From Phytohabitans sp052068095 (GTDB lineage: Bacteria > Actinomycetota > Actinomycetes > Mycobacteriales > Micromonosporaceae), in contig NZ_JBQHDG010000002.1 of the NCBI RefSeq assembly GCF_052068095.1, forward strand, positions 310,001-374,000: a stretch of 64,000 bases of DNA, written 5' to 3'. The notes under the pieces are model-generated. The model ran no database searches and was not told where the DNA came from. It saw nothing but the letters and a program-made list of their open reading frames with translations. The first letter of the stretch is position 1. Every line of letters starts with the position of its first letter. Positions 25,086 to 32,460 of the stretch are shown one piece after another. Position numbers and translations under genes: made by a program.

Positions 25086-26584
25086 GTGCCCGCCGTCAAC
25101 ACCGCCTCGTCCACCGGTGCGATGACCGTCGCGCCGTCCGGTGCGACCGGGGTGAGGCGGACGGCGCGGCCACGGGCCAGGTCGTCGGCGGTGCAGATGT
25201 AGCGGTCGGTCACAATGAACTCCCACCACGGGTCGCGCGCGCACACCCGCCGCCCGGTCCGGTCGCTCCGCGCGACCAGCGCGGTGAAGGCCGGCCACGC
25301 CTCCTGCGTCACGTCCATCACCGCCGGGCGGCCGCCGGTGTACCGGTCGAGCGCGGCCATCACCGCGGGCATGTCCGGCACGTGCTCGGGCATCGTGTGC
25401 AAGGCCGGCGCGCGGCTGCCCACGCCGAGCGCCCCGATCACCACCGCCGTCACCAGCCACGCCGGCGCCCGCCGCGCGGACGGGAGGGACGCGGCGGCGG
25501 CCACCGCGATCCACAGCAGCAGCAGGGGTACCGCGCGGGTGAACTGCCCGACGTACGTGAAGCGCAGGTCGTCGACGGCGCGTGCCACGTACCCGACGAA
25601 CAGGATCGTGGCCAGCGCGGCGGCGCACACGCCGGCGGCGAGGAAGCGGCGCGGCGGCCCGGGCGGCAGCCGGCGGGTGAGTAGCGCGGCGGCGCCGAAG
25701 AACGCGGCGGCGACCACCGCGCCCGCCGGCGTCCACGGCGCGTAGTAGCGGAGCACGTAGCCGGCCACCTCGCCCGCGGCGGGTGTCGCGTGCCCGCCGC
25801 CGTACCCGAAGTAGCGGGCGAACTCCCCCGGCCAGTGCAGCAGCAGGTTGAGCGCGATCGGCAGCGCGAAGACGGCGAGCACCGCAGCCGCGCCGAGCAC
25901 CGCGACCCGCGCCTCACGCCAGGCCGGCCGGGCGGTCAGGAGTGACGTGGCCACCGCCGCGCCGGCGATCGCCGGGGCGAAGAGCAGGAAGCTGACGTGG
26001 CCGTGCACCAGCAGGCCGGCGGCGAGCGCGAGCGCGGGCAGGTGGCCGACCCGGCCGGCGGCGACCGAGGCGGCGGCGGTGAGCAGCAGCAGGAACGGCG
26101 CCACGTAGAGGTCGGGCATCCACGCCGAGGCCAGGATCGCCGGCTGCACCGCGAAGTACAGTACCCCGGCCGCGCCGCAGAGGGCGGTCACCGCCCGCGA
26201 GCCGGTCCAGCTGTGCACGATGGCCAGGCTGAGGCCGAGGAGTACCGAGTTGAGGGCAAGCAACGCCACCCACTGCCCGTTCCACGGGGTGGGTACGGCG
26301 CCGAGCAGGTCGTACAGCAGCCACTCGCCGAAGGCCTGCACGTAGAAGAACGCCGGGCCGGGGTGGTGGAAGCCGAGCCGCGAGTAGTTGCCGACCAGCA
26401 GGTCGAAGTGCTTGGCGTCGGCCGTGATGATCGAGTTGGCGGCGAAGTCGCCGCGCTCGTACACCACGCGGCCGAAGGTCACCGGGTTGCGCAGGAGCAG
26501 CAGCCCGAAGAGCGCACCCGCCGCGACGGCGAAGACGGCGGGTCCGCTGGTGCCCCGCCGTCTTCGTACCGCAGTGTCTTGCAT
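25082..26584 (-). CDS. Polytopic membrane protein, GT-C-like
   Basis: 500 residues with roughly ten to eleven membrane helices followed by a C-terminal extracytoplasmic domain of about 110 residues holding VMDVTQEAWPAFTALVARSD. The first loop contains YERGDFAANSIITADAKHFDLLVGNYSRLG and then FHHPGPAFFY, resembling the acidic catalytic loop of GT-C glycosyltransferases that use polyprenyl-phosphate sugars. No specific family is recognised with confidence. It probably modifies envelope glycans or lipids at the outer membrane face. It is convergent with the GCS2-like gene (4-bp overlap) and 36 bp downstream of citrate synthase's 3' side on the opposite flank. Confidence 0.8.
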   Translation of the reverse strand: MQDTAVRRRRGTSGPAVFAVAAGALFGLLLLRNPVTFGRVVYERGDFAANSIITADAKHFDLLVGNYSRLGFHHPGPAFFYVQAFGEWLLYDLLGAVPTPWNGQWVALLALNSVLLGLSLAIVHSWTGSRAVTALCGAAGVLYFAVQPAILASAWMPDLYVAPFLLLLTAAASVAAGRVGHLPALALAAGLLVHGHVSFLLFAPAIAGAAVATSLLTARPAWREARVAVLGAAAVLAVFALPIALNLLLHWPGEFARYFGYGGGHATPAAGEVAGYVLRYYAPWTPAGAVVAAAFFGAAALLTRRLPPGPPRRFLAAGVCAAALATILFVGYVARAVDDLRFTYVGQFTRAVPLLLLWIAVAAAASLPSARRAPAWLVTAVVIGALGVGSRAPALHTMPEHVPDMPAVMAALDRYTGGRPAVMDVTQEAWPAFTALVARSDRTGRRVCARDPWWEFIVTDRYICTADDLARGRAVRLTPVAPDGATVIAPVDEAVLTAGT

Positions 26585-26620
26585 CCCCGCTCCTTAGATC
26601 GGAGCGGATCGTATCGCGAG

Positions 26621-27904
26621 TTACCGCTGGTCGATGGGAACGTAGCTCCGCTCCGCGGCGCCGGTGTAGACCTGCCGCGGGCGGCCGATCTTGTTGGCCG
26701 GGTCGGACATCATCTCGCGCCACTGGGCGATCCAGCCGGGCAGCCGGCCGAGCGCGAAGAGCACCGTGAACATCTTCGGCGGGAAGCCCATCGCCTTGTA
26801 GATGAGGCCGGTGTAGAAGTCGACGTTCGGGTAGAGCTTGCGGGAGACGAAGTAGTCGTCGGCGAGCGCGATCTCCTCCAGCTGCATCGCCAGGTCGAGC
26901 AGCTCGTCGGGCTGGTGCATGCGCTCCAGCACGTCGCGGGCGGCCTGCTTGACGATCGCGGCGCGGGGATCGTAGTTCTTGTACACCCGGTGGCCGAAGC
27001 CCATCAGCTTGACGCCGGGCTCCTTGTCCTTGACCCGGCGTACGAACGACTTGACGTCGCCGCCGTCCGCCTTGATCTTGTCGAGCATCTCCAGCACGGC
27101 CTGGTTGGCGCCGCCGTGCAGCGGGCCGGAGAGCGCGTGCACGCCCGCCGAGACCGAGGCGAAGAGGTTGGCCTGGGCCGAGCCGACCAGCCGCACCGTC
27201 GACGTGGAGCAGTTTTGCTCGTGGTCGGCGTGCAGCACGAAGAGCATGTCGAGGACCTTGGCCACGACCGGGTCGACCTCGTACGCCGTCGCGGGCACGG
27301 CGAACGTCATGCGCAGGAAGTTCTCCACGTAGCCGAGCGCGTTGTCCGGGTACATGAACGGCTGGCCGATCGACTTCTTGTACGCGTACGACGCGATGGT
27401 CGGCACCTTGGCCAGCAGCCGGATCGTGGAGATCTCCACCTGGTCGGCGTCGAACGGGTCGAGGTGGTCCTGGTAGAACGTCGAAAGCGCGCTCACCGCC
27501 GAGGAGAGCACCGGCATCGGGTGGGCGTCGCGGGGAAAGCCGTCGAAGAAGCGCCGCAGGTCTTCGTGGAGCAGCGTGTGCAGGCGGACCTTGTCGCTGA
27601 ACGCGTCCAGCTGCTCCGTGGTCGGCAGCTCGCCGTAGATCAACAGGTAGGACGTCTCGAGGAAGGTGGCGCCCTTGGCCAGCTCCTCGATGGGGTACCC
27701 GCGGTAACGGAGGATGCCCGCGTCACCATCGATGTACGTAATCGCCGAGGTCGTCGAGGCGGTGTTGACGAAGCCCGGGTCGAATGTGACGTACCCGGTC
27801 TCCTTCAGAAGCTTGCCGACGTCAATGCCTGAGGCGCCCTCGACCGCCTCGTGCACCGGCATCGGCAGCTGTCCGCCGTGGTGCTCCAGCTTCACAACCG
27901 TCAT
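26621..27904 (-). CDS. gltA: Citrate synthase
   Basis: 427 residues, the length of hexameric type II citrate synthases. Catalytic and binding residues are all present: His228 in LHADHEQN, His263 in SGPLHGGANQ, His305 in GFGHRVYKNYDPR and the catalytic Asp362 in LYPNVDFYTG. It condenses acetyl-CoA and oxaloacetate to citrate, the entry step of the TCA cycle. The ATG at 27904 has GAGG nearby upstream; the longer frame to 27988 lacks family similarity. It is a single-gene unit with a 163-bp divergent spacer to the VOC protein gene. Confidence 0.97.
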   Translation of the reverse strand: MTVVKLEHHGGQLPMPVHEAVEGASGIDVGKLLKETGYVTFDPGFVNTASTTSAITYIDGDAGILRYRGYPIEELAKGATFLETSYLLIYGELPTTEQLDAFSDKVRLHTLLHEDLRRFFDGFPRDAHPMPVLSSAVSALSTFYQDHLDPFDADQVEISTIRLLAKVPTIASYAYKKSIGQPFMYPDNALGYVENFLRMTFAVPATAYEVDPVVAKVLDMLFVLHADHEQNCSTSTVRLVGSAQANLFASVSAGVHALSGPLHGGANQAVLEMLDKIKADGGDVKSFVRRVKDKEPGVKLMGFGHRVYKNYDPRAAIVKQAARDVLERMHQPDELLDLAMQLEEIALADDYFVSRKLYPNVDFYTGLIYKAMGFPPKMFTVLFALGRLPGWIAQWREMMSDPANKIGRPRQVYTGAAERSYVPIDQR

Positions 27905-28067
27905 GGGGTGCCTCGCTTCGCCCGCAGATTCTTCGAGATTGCTTTTACTCAACCGTAATCCCTCCGGGCTTGATAGACCTGTGCGCATCTGCCGGTGAGG
28001 AATGCGTCACTAAGGCTTGTCCGATTCCTTCAAGACCCCTACCCGCCGGGGTCCTAGCGTGAGGGCC

Positions 28068-28460
28068 ATGGCACCCAGAGCAGACGCGATCGGCCTCGTC
28101 GTGGCCGACATGAGCCGGTCCCTGTCCTTCTACCGCCGCCTCGGTCTGGAGTTTCCCGCCGGGGCGGAGTCCGAACCTCACGTGGAGGCCCAGCTGCCCG
28201 GCGGGCTGCGGCTGCTCCTCGACACGGTGGCGACGATCCACTCGTTCGACCCGGAGTGGCGCGCGCCCTCGGGCAGCCCGCGCGTCGGTTTGGCGTTCGC
28301 CTGCGACGGCCCCGCCGAGGTCGACAAGGTGTACGCGGACATGGTGGGCGCCGGGTTCGAGGGGCACAAGGAGCCGTGGGACGCCTTCTGGGGCCAGCGG
28401 TACGCGACGCTGCACGACCCGGACGGCAACGGCGTGGACCTCTTCGCCCCGCTGTCCTAG
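28068..28460 (+). CDS. VOC (glyoxalase/bleomycin-resistance) superfamily protein
   Basis: 130 residues, one pair of beta-alpha-beta-beta-beta modules. The opening AIGLVVADMSRSLSFYRRLGLEF and the closing RYATLHDPDGNGVDLFAPL are the family signatures; the final part carries the metal-ligand Glu/Asp position. Such proteins bind metals to open rings, detoxify aldehydes or sequester drugs; specific role unknown. A GTGAGGG Shine-Dalgarno-like stretch precedes the ATG. It lies 99 bp upstream of an AraC-type regulator in the same direction, a frequent pairing suggesting co-regulation. Confidence 0.88.
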   Translation: MAPRADAIGLVVADMSRSLSFYRRLGLEFPAGAESEPHVEAQLPGGLRLLLDTVATIHSFDPEWRAPSGSPRVGLAFACDGPAEVDKVYADMVGAGFEGHKEPWDAFWGQRYATLHDPDGNGVDLFAPLS

Positions 28461-28559
28461 CGCGGCGCCGCCCGTCCTGGCGCGCGGCGGCGCTGTCCTA
28501 GCGCGGCGCCGGCGCCGGCGTGGCGCGCGGTTGTCGGGGGGCGCCGGTAGCCTCGGCTT

Positions 28560-29240
28560 GTGTACCACGAGCGGCCCTCGCGGCTGCCCGGCGCTTTCGT
28601 GTGGCGGCGCGCCGAGCGCGCGCCCCGCGCCGGGCGGGTGCTGCCCGACGGCTGCATCGACCTGCTCTGGTGGCAGGGCGACCTGATCGTGGCCGGCCCC
28701 GACACCATGGCGTACGAGTCGGTGCTGGAGGCCGGTGAGACGATCGTCGGCCTCCGCTTCGCGCCCGGCGTGGCACCGGCCGCGCTCGGCGTGCCCGCCG
28801 ACGAGCTGCGCGACACGCGGGTGCGGCTGTCGGCGCTGTGGCCGGCCCGCGCGGCCCGGGAGGCCGCCGAGCGGGTGGCCGCCGATCCGTCACACGCGTT
28901 GGAAGACCTGGCCGAAGGCCGGCTGGCGGCGGCCGACGGCCCCGACCCGGCGGTGCCCGCCGTCGTGGCGCTGCTGCGGTCCGGGGCGCCGGTCGCCACC
29001 GTCGCCGACGAGGTGGGGATGAGCGAGCGGCAGCTGCACCGCAGGTCGCTGGCCGCGTTCGGATACGGGCCGAAGACGCTCGCCCGCATCCTGCGCCTGG
29101 GGCGGGCGCTCGACCTGGCCCGCGCCGGGAGGCCGCTCGCGTCGGTGGCCGCCGAGACCGGCTACGCCGACCAGGCCCACCTCTCCCGCGACACCCGCGC
29201 GCTGGCCGGCGTGCCGCTGGGCGCGCTCATCCGGCCCTGA
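28560..29240 (+). CDS. AraC-family transcriptional regulator with DUF6597-type N-terminus
   Basis: 226 residues. The N-terminal domain begins YHERPSRLPGAFVWRRAE and contains RVLPDGCIDLLWWQGDLIVAG, the pattern of AraC regulators with a DUF6597 sensor. The C-terminal AraC helix-turn-helix has VATVADEVGMSERQLHRRSLAAFGYG (split here by description) and RPLASVAAETGYADQAHLSRD. The GTG at 28560 fits the family start. It probably controls the adjacent VOC gene and related targets. Short near-repeats of GCGCGGCGCCG flank its 5' side, and its final codons are echoed twice just downstream. Confidence 0.88.
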   Translation: MYHERPSRLPGAFVWRRAERAPRAGRVLPDGCIDLLWWQGDLIVAGPDTMAYESVLEAGETIVGLRFAPGVAPAALGVPADELRDTRVRLSALWPARAAREAAERVAADPSHALEDLAEGRLAAADGPDPAVPAVVALLRSGAPVATVADEVGMSERQLHRRSLAAFGYGPKTLARILRLGRALDLARAGRPLASVAAETGYADQAHLSRDTRALAGVPLGALIRP

Positions 29241-29325
29241 GCGCGCCCCCGGCTCGGGGGCCGGGCGCCCCGGCTCGGGTGCTCATCCGGCCCCGCGGCG
29301 CCCTCCGCTTGGGGGCCGGGCGCGC

Positions 29326-30654
29326 TCATCCGGCCTTGAGCGCCCACACGGCGACGGCCGTCGCGGCGAACAGGGCCGCGGTGACCAGGCCGGTCGCGTG
29401 CAGCCCGGTGAGGAATACCCGGGTGCCGGGCGCGCCCGCCACCGCCCCGTACACGGCGATGCCCATGGCTCCCCCGGCCTGGCGGGCGGTGTTGTTGACG
29501 CCGGAGGCCAGCCCGGAACGTGCGGCCGGCGCGGCGCCGATCGCGGCCGTGACCACGCCCGGCGTGAGCAGCCCCAGCCCGACGCCCCAGGCGAGCAGCG
29601 CCGGGAAGAGCCGCGTGTACGGTGTGCCGGCCTCCCAGGTGGCCAGCGGGGCGACGCCGAGCGCCGCGACCGCGAGCCCGGCGACGATCGCGGGCCGGGG
29701 GCCGGTACGCGCGATGAGCCGCCCGGCCAGCGGCGCCAGCACGGCCAGCGGCAGGAAGAGCGGCAGCAGCGCCGCGCCGGCGGCCAGCGCGGAGCGGTGC
29801 TGCACCACCTGGAGGAAGAGCGTGAGCAGGAACAGCAGGCCGAGCGTGCCGAAGTTCATCAGACCGGCGGCGAGGTTGGCCACGGCGAACGTCCGCCGGC
29901 GAAACAAGCCCAGCGGCAGCATTGGTTCGGCGGCACGCGCCTCAGTCCACACGAACGCCACCGCCGCGGCCACTGCGACGACCACCACGGCCGGCTGACC
30001 CGCCACGGTCGCGAACGTCGCCGCCGCCAGCGCCACTGCCGCCAACACCGTGCCCGCGTAGTCGACGCGCTTGCCCGGCCGCCCCTCCTCGGCCGTCACC
30101 GCACGCGCGGTGACGGCGGCGGCGAGCAGGACGATCGGGACGTTCAGCAGGAAGACCCACCGCCAGCCCCAGGCCTCGACGAGCGCGCCGCCGACCAGCG
30201 GCCCGGCGGGCAGCGCCAGGCTGCCGACGCCGGCCCAGACACCGATCGCGCGGGCCCGTTCGCCCCGCTCCGGGAACGCGCGGCCGATGATGGCGAGCGT
30301 GCCGGGCAGCAGCAGCGCGGCGCCGGCACCCTGCACCACCCGGGCGGCGACGAGCACGCCGACGCCCGGGGCCAGCCCGCAGGCCAGCGACGCCGCGCCG
30401 AAGAGGCCGAGGCCGAGCAGCACGATCCGTCGGTGGCCGCGCAGGTCGCCGAGCGCGCCCGCGGCGAGCAGCAGGGCGGCCAGCGCGAGGGCGTACCCGT
30501 CAACCACCCACTGGAGCCCGGCCACACCCGCGCCGGTCCCGGCCTGGACGGCCGGGAGCGCCACGTTGACCACGGTCACGTCGAGCAGCACCAGGAAGTA
30601 CCCGGCGCACATCGTGACCAGGACGAGCCGGCGCGCCCGCCCGCCGCCGGTCAC
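29326..30654 (-). CDS. MFS drug-efflux transporter (DHA2, EmrB/QacA type)
   Basis: 442 residues, about 12-14 membrane helices. The DHA2 signature MCAGYFLVLLDVTVVNVALP with its membrane-embedded Asp is at the start of helix 1, motif A appears as GALGDLRGHRRIVLLG, and antiporter motif C as GVGSLALPAGPLVGGALVEAWGWRW. It would export hydrophobic drugs in exchange for protons. The GTG at 30654 overlaps the cupin stop (GTGA), so the pump is translated with the cupin protein. Frames further upstream belong to the cupin gene. Confidence 0.92.
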   Translation of the reverse strand: MTGGGRARRLVLVTMCAGYFLVLLDVTVVNVALPAVQAGTGAGVAGLQWVVDGYALALAALLLAAGALGDLRGHRRIVLLGLGLFGAASLACGLAPGVGVLVAARVVQGAGAALLLPGTLAIIGRAFPERGERARAIGVWAGVGSLALPAGPLVGGALVEAWGWRWVFLLNVPIVLLAAAVTARAVTAEEGRPGKRVDYAGTVLAAVALAAATFATVAGQPAVVVVAVAAAVAFVWTEARAAEPMLPLGLFRRRTFAVANLAAGLMNFGTLGLLFLLTLFLQVVQHRSALAAGAALLPLFLPLAVLAPLAGRLIARTGPRPAIVAGLAVAALGVAPLATWEAGTPYTRLFPALLAWGVGLGLLTPGVVTAAIGAAPAARSGLASGVNNTARQAGGAMGIAVYGAVAGAPGTRVFLTGLHATGLVTAALFAATAVAVWALKAG

Positions 30655-31052
30655 CGACCGCCGCCGTACTCCTCGTCGCTGATCTTGTCGCCCCACTCGG
30701 ACTCGGGCTCGTCGCCGGCGGGTGCCTCCCACATGGCCAGGTGGGTCATGAAGTGGTCGGGCGCGGCGCCGTGCCAGTGCCACTCACCGGGCGGGGTGTG
30801 CACCGTGTCGCCGGCGCGGATCTCGAGGATTTCGCCGCCCCGCGCCTGCACCCGTCCGACACCCTCGGTGACGTGCAGCGTCTGCCCCACAGCGTGGCGG
30901 TGCCAGGCGTTACGGGCGCCGGGCGCGAAGCGCACCGCGTTCACCCTGATCCGCGACGCCCCCTCGCCCCGCGCGATCACATCCACCCAGACGTCGCCGG
31001 TGAAGCGCTCGGCCGGCCCCTTCACCGTCGGCTCCTTCTTCACGATCTCCAT
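30651..31052 (-). CDS. Small cupin protein
   Basis: 133 residues. The two cupin motifs are NAWHRHAVGQTLHVTEGVGRV (broken here as NAWHRHAVGQ and TLHVTEG) with two His and a Gln metal position, and TVHTPPGEWHWHGA with a further His. The C-terminal tail GDKISDEEYGGG is typical of cupins related to 4-carboxymuconolactone decarboxylase- or hydroxynitrile lyase-like enzymes. An AGGGAGAT Shine-Dalgarno is well placed before the ATG at 31052. The neighbouring fragment on the same strand suggests that an alcohol dehydrogenase gene once preceded it in this operon. Confidence 0.88.
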   Translation of the reverse strand: MEIVKKEPTVKGPAERFTGDVWVDVIARGEGASRIRVNAVRFAPGARNAWHRHAVGQTLHVTEGVGRVQARGGEILEIRAGDTVHTPPGEWHWHGAAPDHFMTHLAMWEAPAGDEPESEWGDKISDEEYGGGR

Positions 31053-31071
31053 CGTCCATCTCCCTCTCGGT

Positions 31072-31167
31072 GCGGCAGCGCTCCTCCATGGCGCGGTACC
31101 CATCGGCGGCCCGTTCCAACGGAAGTGTCAGGCCGAACACCTTTCCAGGGTCGATCGGCTCGGGCGG
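31072..31167 (-). pseudogene. 3' fragment of a zinc-type alcohol dehydrogenase gene
   Basis: On the minus strand the reading frame gives PEPIDPGKVFGLTLPLERAA and then DGYRAMEERC, the standard C-terminal end of actinobacterial zinc-dependent alcohol dehydrogenases. About 32 residues are left; nothing upstream matches the catalytic or cofactor domains, and the expected final residues after the ERR position are frameshifted. It abuts the cupin start, so the intact ancestor was probably an operon of dehydrogenase, cupin and efflux pump. Confidence 0.7.
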
Positions 31168-31244
31168 GAAGCGCCCCCCGTGGCCGGAGAAGCAGGTACT
31201 GGCAGGACCGCTCAGCTCGCGCCGCGCGGACGTAGCGTGGGATC

Positions 31245-31488
31245 TTGCACAGCAAGGAGGACGTGCGCCAGTTTCTGGCCACCCGGCGCGCCCGGTCAAC
31301 CTGGCCCGCTTCGCGTTTCTGGACCCGCGCGCCACCACCCGGTGGTCGGCGACCTGACGCTCAGCTTCGAGGCCCTGCCCCTGCCGGCGGATACCGGCCT
31401 GACGCTGACCGCCCACACCGCCGAGCCCGCCTCCCCGACACACGAGGCCCTGATGCTGCTCGCCAGCTGGACCGCCACCCCGGACTAA
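31245..31488 (+). pseudogene. Decayed MmyB-like XRE regulator (internal deletion and frameshifts)
   Basis: Three segments of one protein appear in three frames. From the TTG at 31245 comes HSKEDVRQFLATRRAR, the usual N-terminus of MmyB-type helix-turn-helix regulators. From 31295 another frame gives VNLARFAFLDPRA, part of the ligand-binding domain. From 31336 a third frame gives HPVVGDLTLSFEALPLPAD and ends LMLLASWTATPD at the TAA of 31486-31488, the family's C-terminus. The helix-turn-helix and about 150 residues of the middle are missing. Intact relatives are usually divergent from a dehydrogenase gene, which fits the adjacent dehydrogenase fragment. Confidence 0.75.
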
Positions 31489-31489
31489 A

Positions 31490-32122
31490 GATCTTTGTCG
31501 GGCTGTTCCCGGGTCCGCGTCAGGTGCGGACCGCTGCTCCCGCCGGAGACCGCGCGGGTCGGCGGCTCGCAGCGCTCGCCGAAACCCCCGACCCGCGCTG
31601 CCACGTCCGCGAGACAAACCCGAAGACCTTAAGACCTCGCGGCTAGTCGGCGGCATGGCTGGAGCGGGTGCGCCGTTTGGTAGGCAACAGGCATTGTGGA
31701 CAAACACCCCTGCGTCCGCGGGCCGCGCATCCGCCGAGGCAAAGGGATGACCGCGACCAAACGCGAGAGTGAGCCGCGGACCGCCGCTCCCGTAGCCTCG
31801 CCCTGCGCGGGTTGGTCGCGGTCACCCCCCACGGGTGCGCATTGTCCACAATGGCCCTTGCCGGGACGGTGCGCGGGCGGTCAGCGGGGCTAGATCCCGA
31901 AGTCCCGACCCGCGGGCTGGTTACGCCGCGTCAGGGCGGCGGAGGGTGGGGTCTGCGACTGCCGGTGGAGATCTTCCGGGGCTTGTCCCGCGGACCTGGC
32001 AGTGGACGGCCGGGGATCTCGGCTCGCCTGGCGAGCCGCCGGCCGGGAACGGTGCCCGCGGGAGCATACGGTCCGCAGCTGACGCGGACGCGGGAAAAAT
32101 TGCCTTGGAAGCCTCTAGATCC
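31490..32122. repeat. Composite repeat island 2 (inverted copies around a palindromic centre)
   Basis: A forward copy spans 31490-31630 (core at 31526-31544) and a reverse copy spans 31915-32122 (core complement at 32058-32076, outer end CTCTAGATCC). The latter matches the 19752-19985 copy, including a 19-bp identical core. The centre is itself palindromic: DnaA-box sequences at 31695-31703 and 31842-31850 face each other, inside them GACCGCGACCAA (31749-31760) and TTGGTCGCGGTC (31812-31823) pair, and another core lies at 31776-31792. No gene is supportable between 31489 and 32226; the final 100 bp before the ferredoxin gene show nothing recognisable. Confidence 0.75.
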
Positions 32123-32226
32123 GGAAGCCCCTCACCCAGGCCGCGACGCCGCGTTACGGCCGGTGCGGCGAAAGGCGCATGGATACGGCTTGGACGCGTT
32201 GTTGCCAGCAGCTCGACAGCTTCGTG

Positions 32227-32460
32227 CTAGCGCTGGCGGGCGACCTTGCCGTCCACGCGCAGGGCGAGCGTGGGGCAGGCCGCCACCGCGCGGCGGGCGT
32301 GTGCGACGAGGTTGGTGGGGAGCGGGTCGGTCTCGATGATCGGGTAGCCCCATTCGTCGAGCTTGACGCGTTCGGGCAGGAGCTCGAGGCACGACGCGTG
32401 GCCCACGCATTTGATCATGTCTACCTGGAGGCGGAGGCCCTCCGCGTTGGGGGCGGTCAT
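32227..32460 (-). CDS. 3Fe-4S ferredoxin
   Basis: 77 residues. Cys18 and Cys24 in CVGHASC and Cys62 in ACPTLAL give the three-cysteine pattern of [3Fe-4S] ferredoxins that in actinobacteria usually feed cytochromes P450. No P450 is nearby; instead its ATG overlaps the stop of the NuoF-like gene (ATGA), so here it most likely accepts electrons from that flavoprotein or relays them to the membrane heme protein. It is the last gene of the five-gene operon 35527-32227. Confidence 0.92.
   Translation of the reverse strand: MTAPNAEGLRLQVDMIKCVGHASCLELLPERVKLDEWGYPIIETDPLPTNLVAHARRAVAACPTLALRVDGKVARQR

Noticed and set aside
23571..25736. 721-codon minus-strand frame opposite the GCS2-like gene
   Set aside because: Arg/Gly/His-rich composition and full overlap with two well-supported genes mark it as a shadow frame.
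26621..27988. Longer start for citrate synthase at 27988
   Set aside because: The additional 28 residues have no family similarity, and the ATG at 27904 carries the conserved N-terminus with a nearby GAGG.
28017..28067. Promoter hexamers before the VOC gene (TTGTCC and TAGCGT)
   Set aside because: The spacing between them is over 30 bases, too long for a sigma-70-type promoter, and other combinations are no better than chance.
19752..32122. Possible replication origin because of DnaA boxes in the repeat islands
   Set aside because: Only three boxes occur, spread over two islands 12 kb apart, with no dnaA, dnaN or AT-rich unwinding region nearby.
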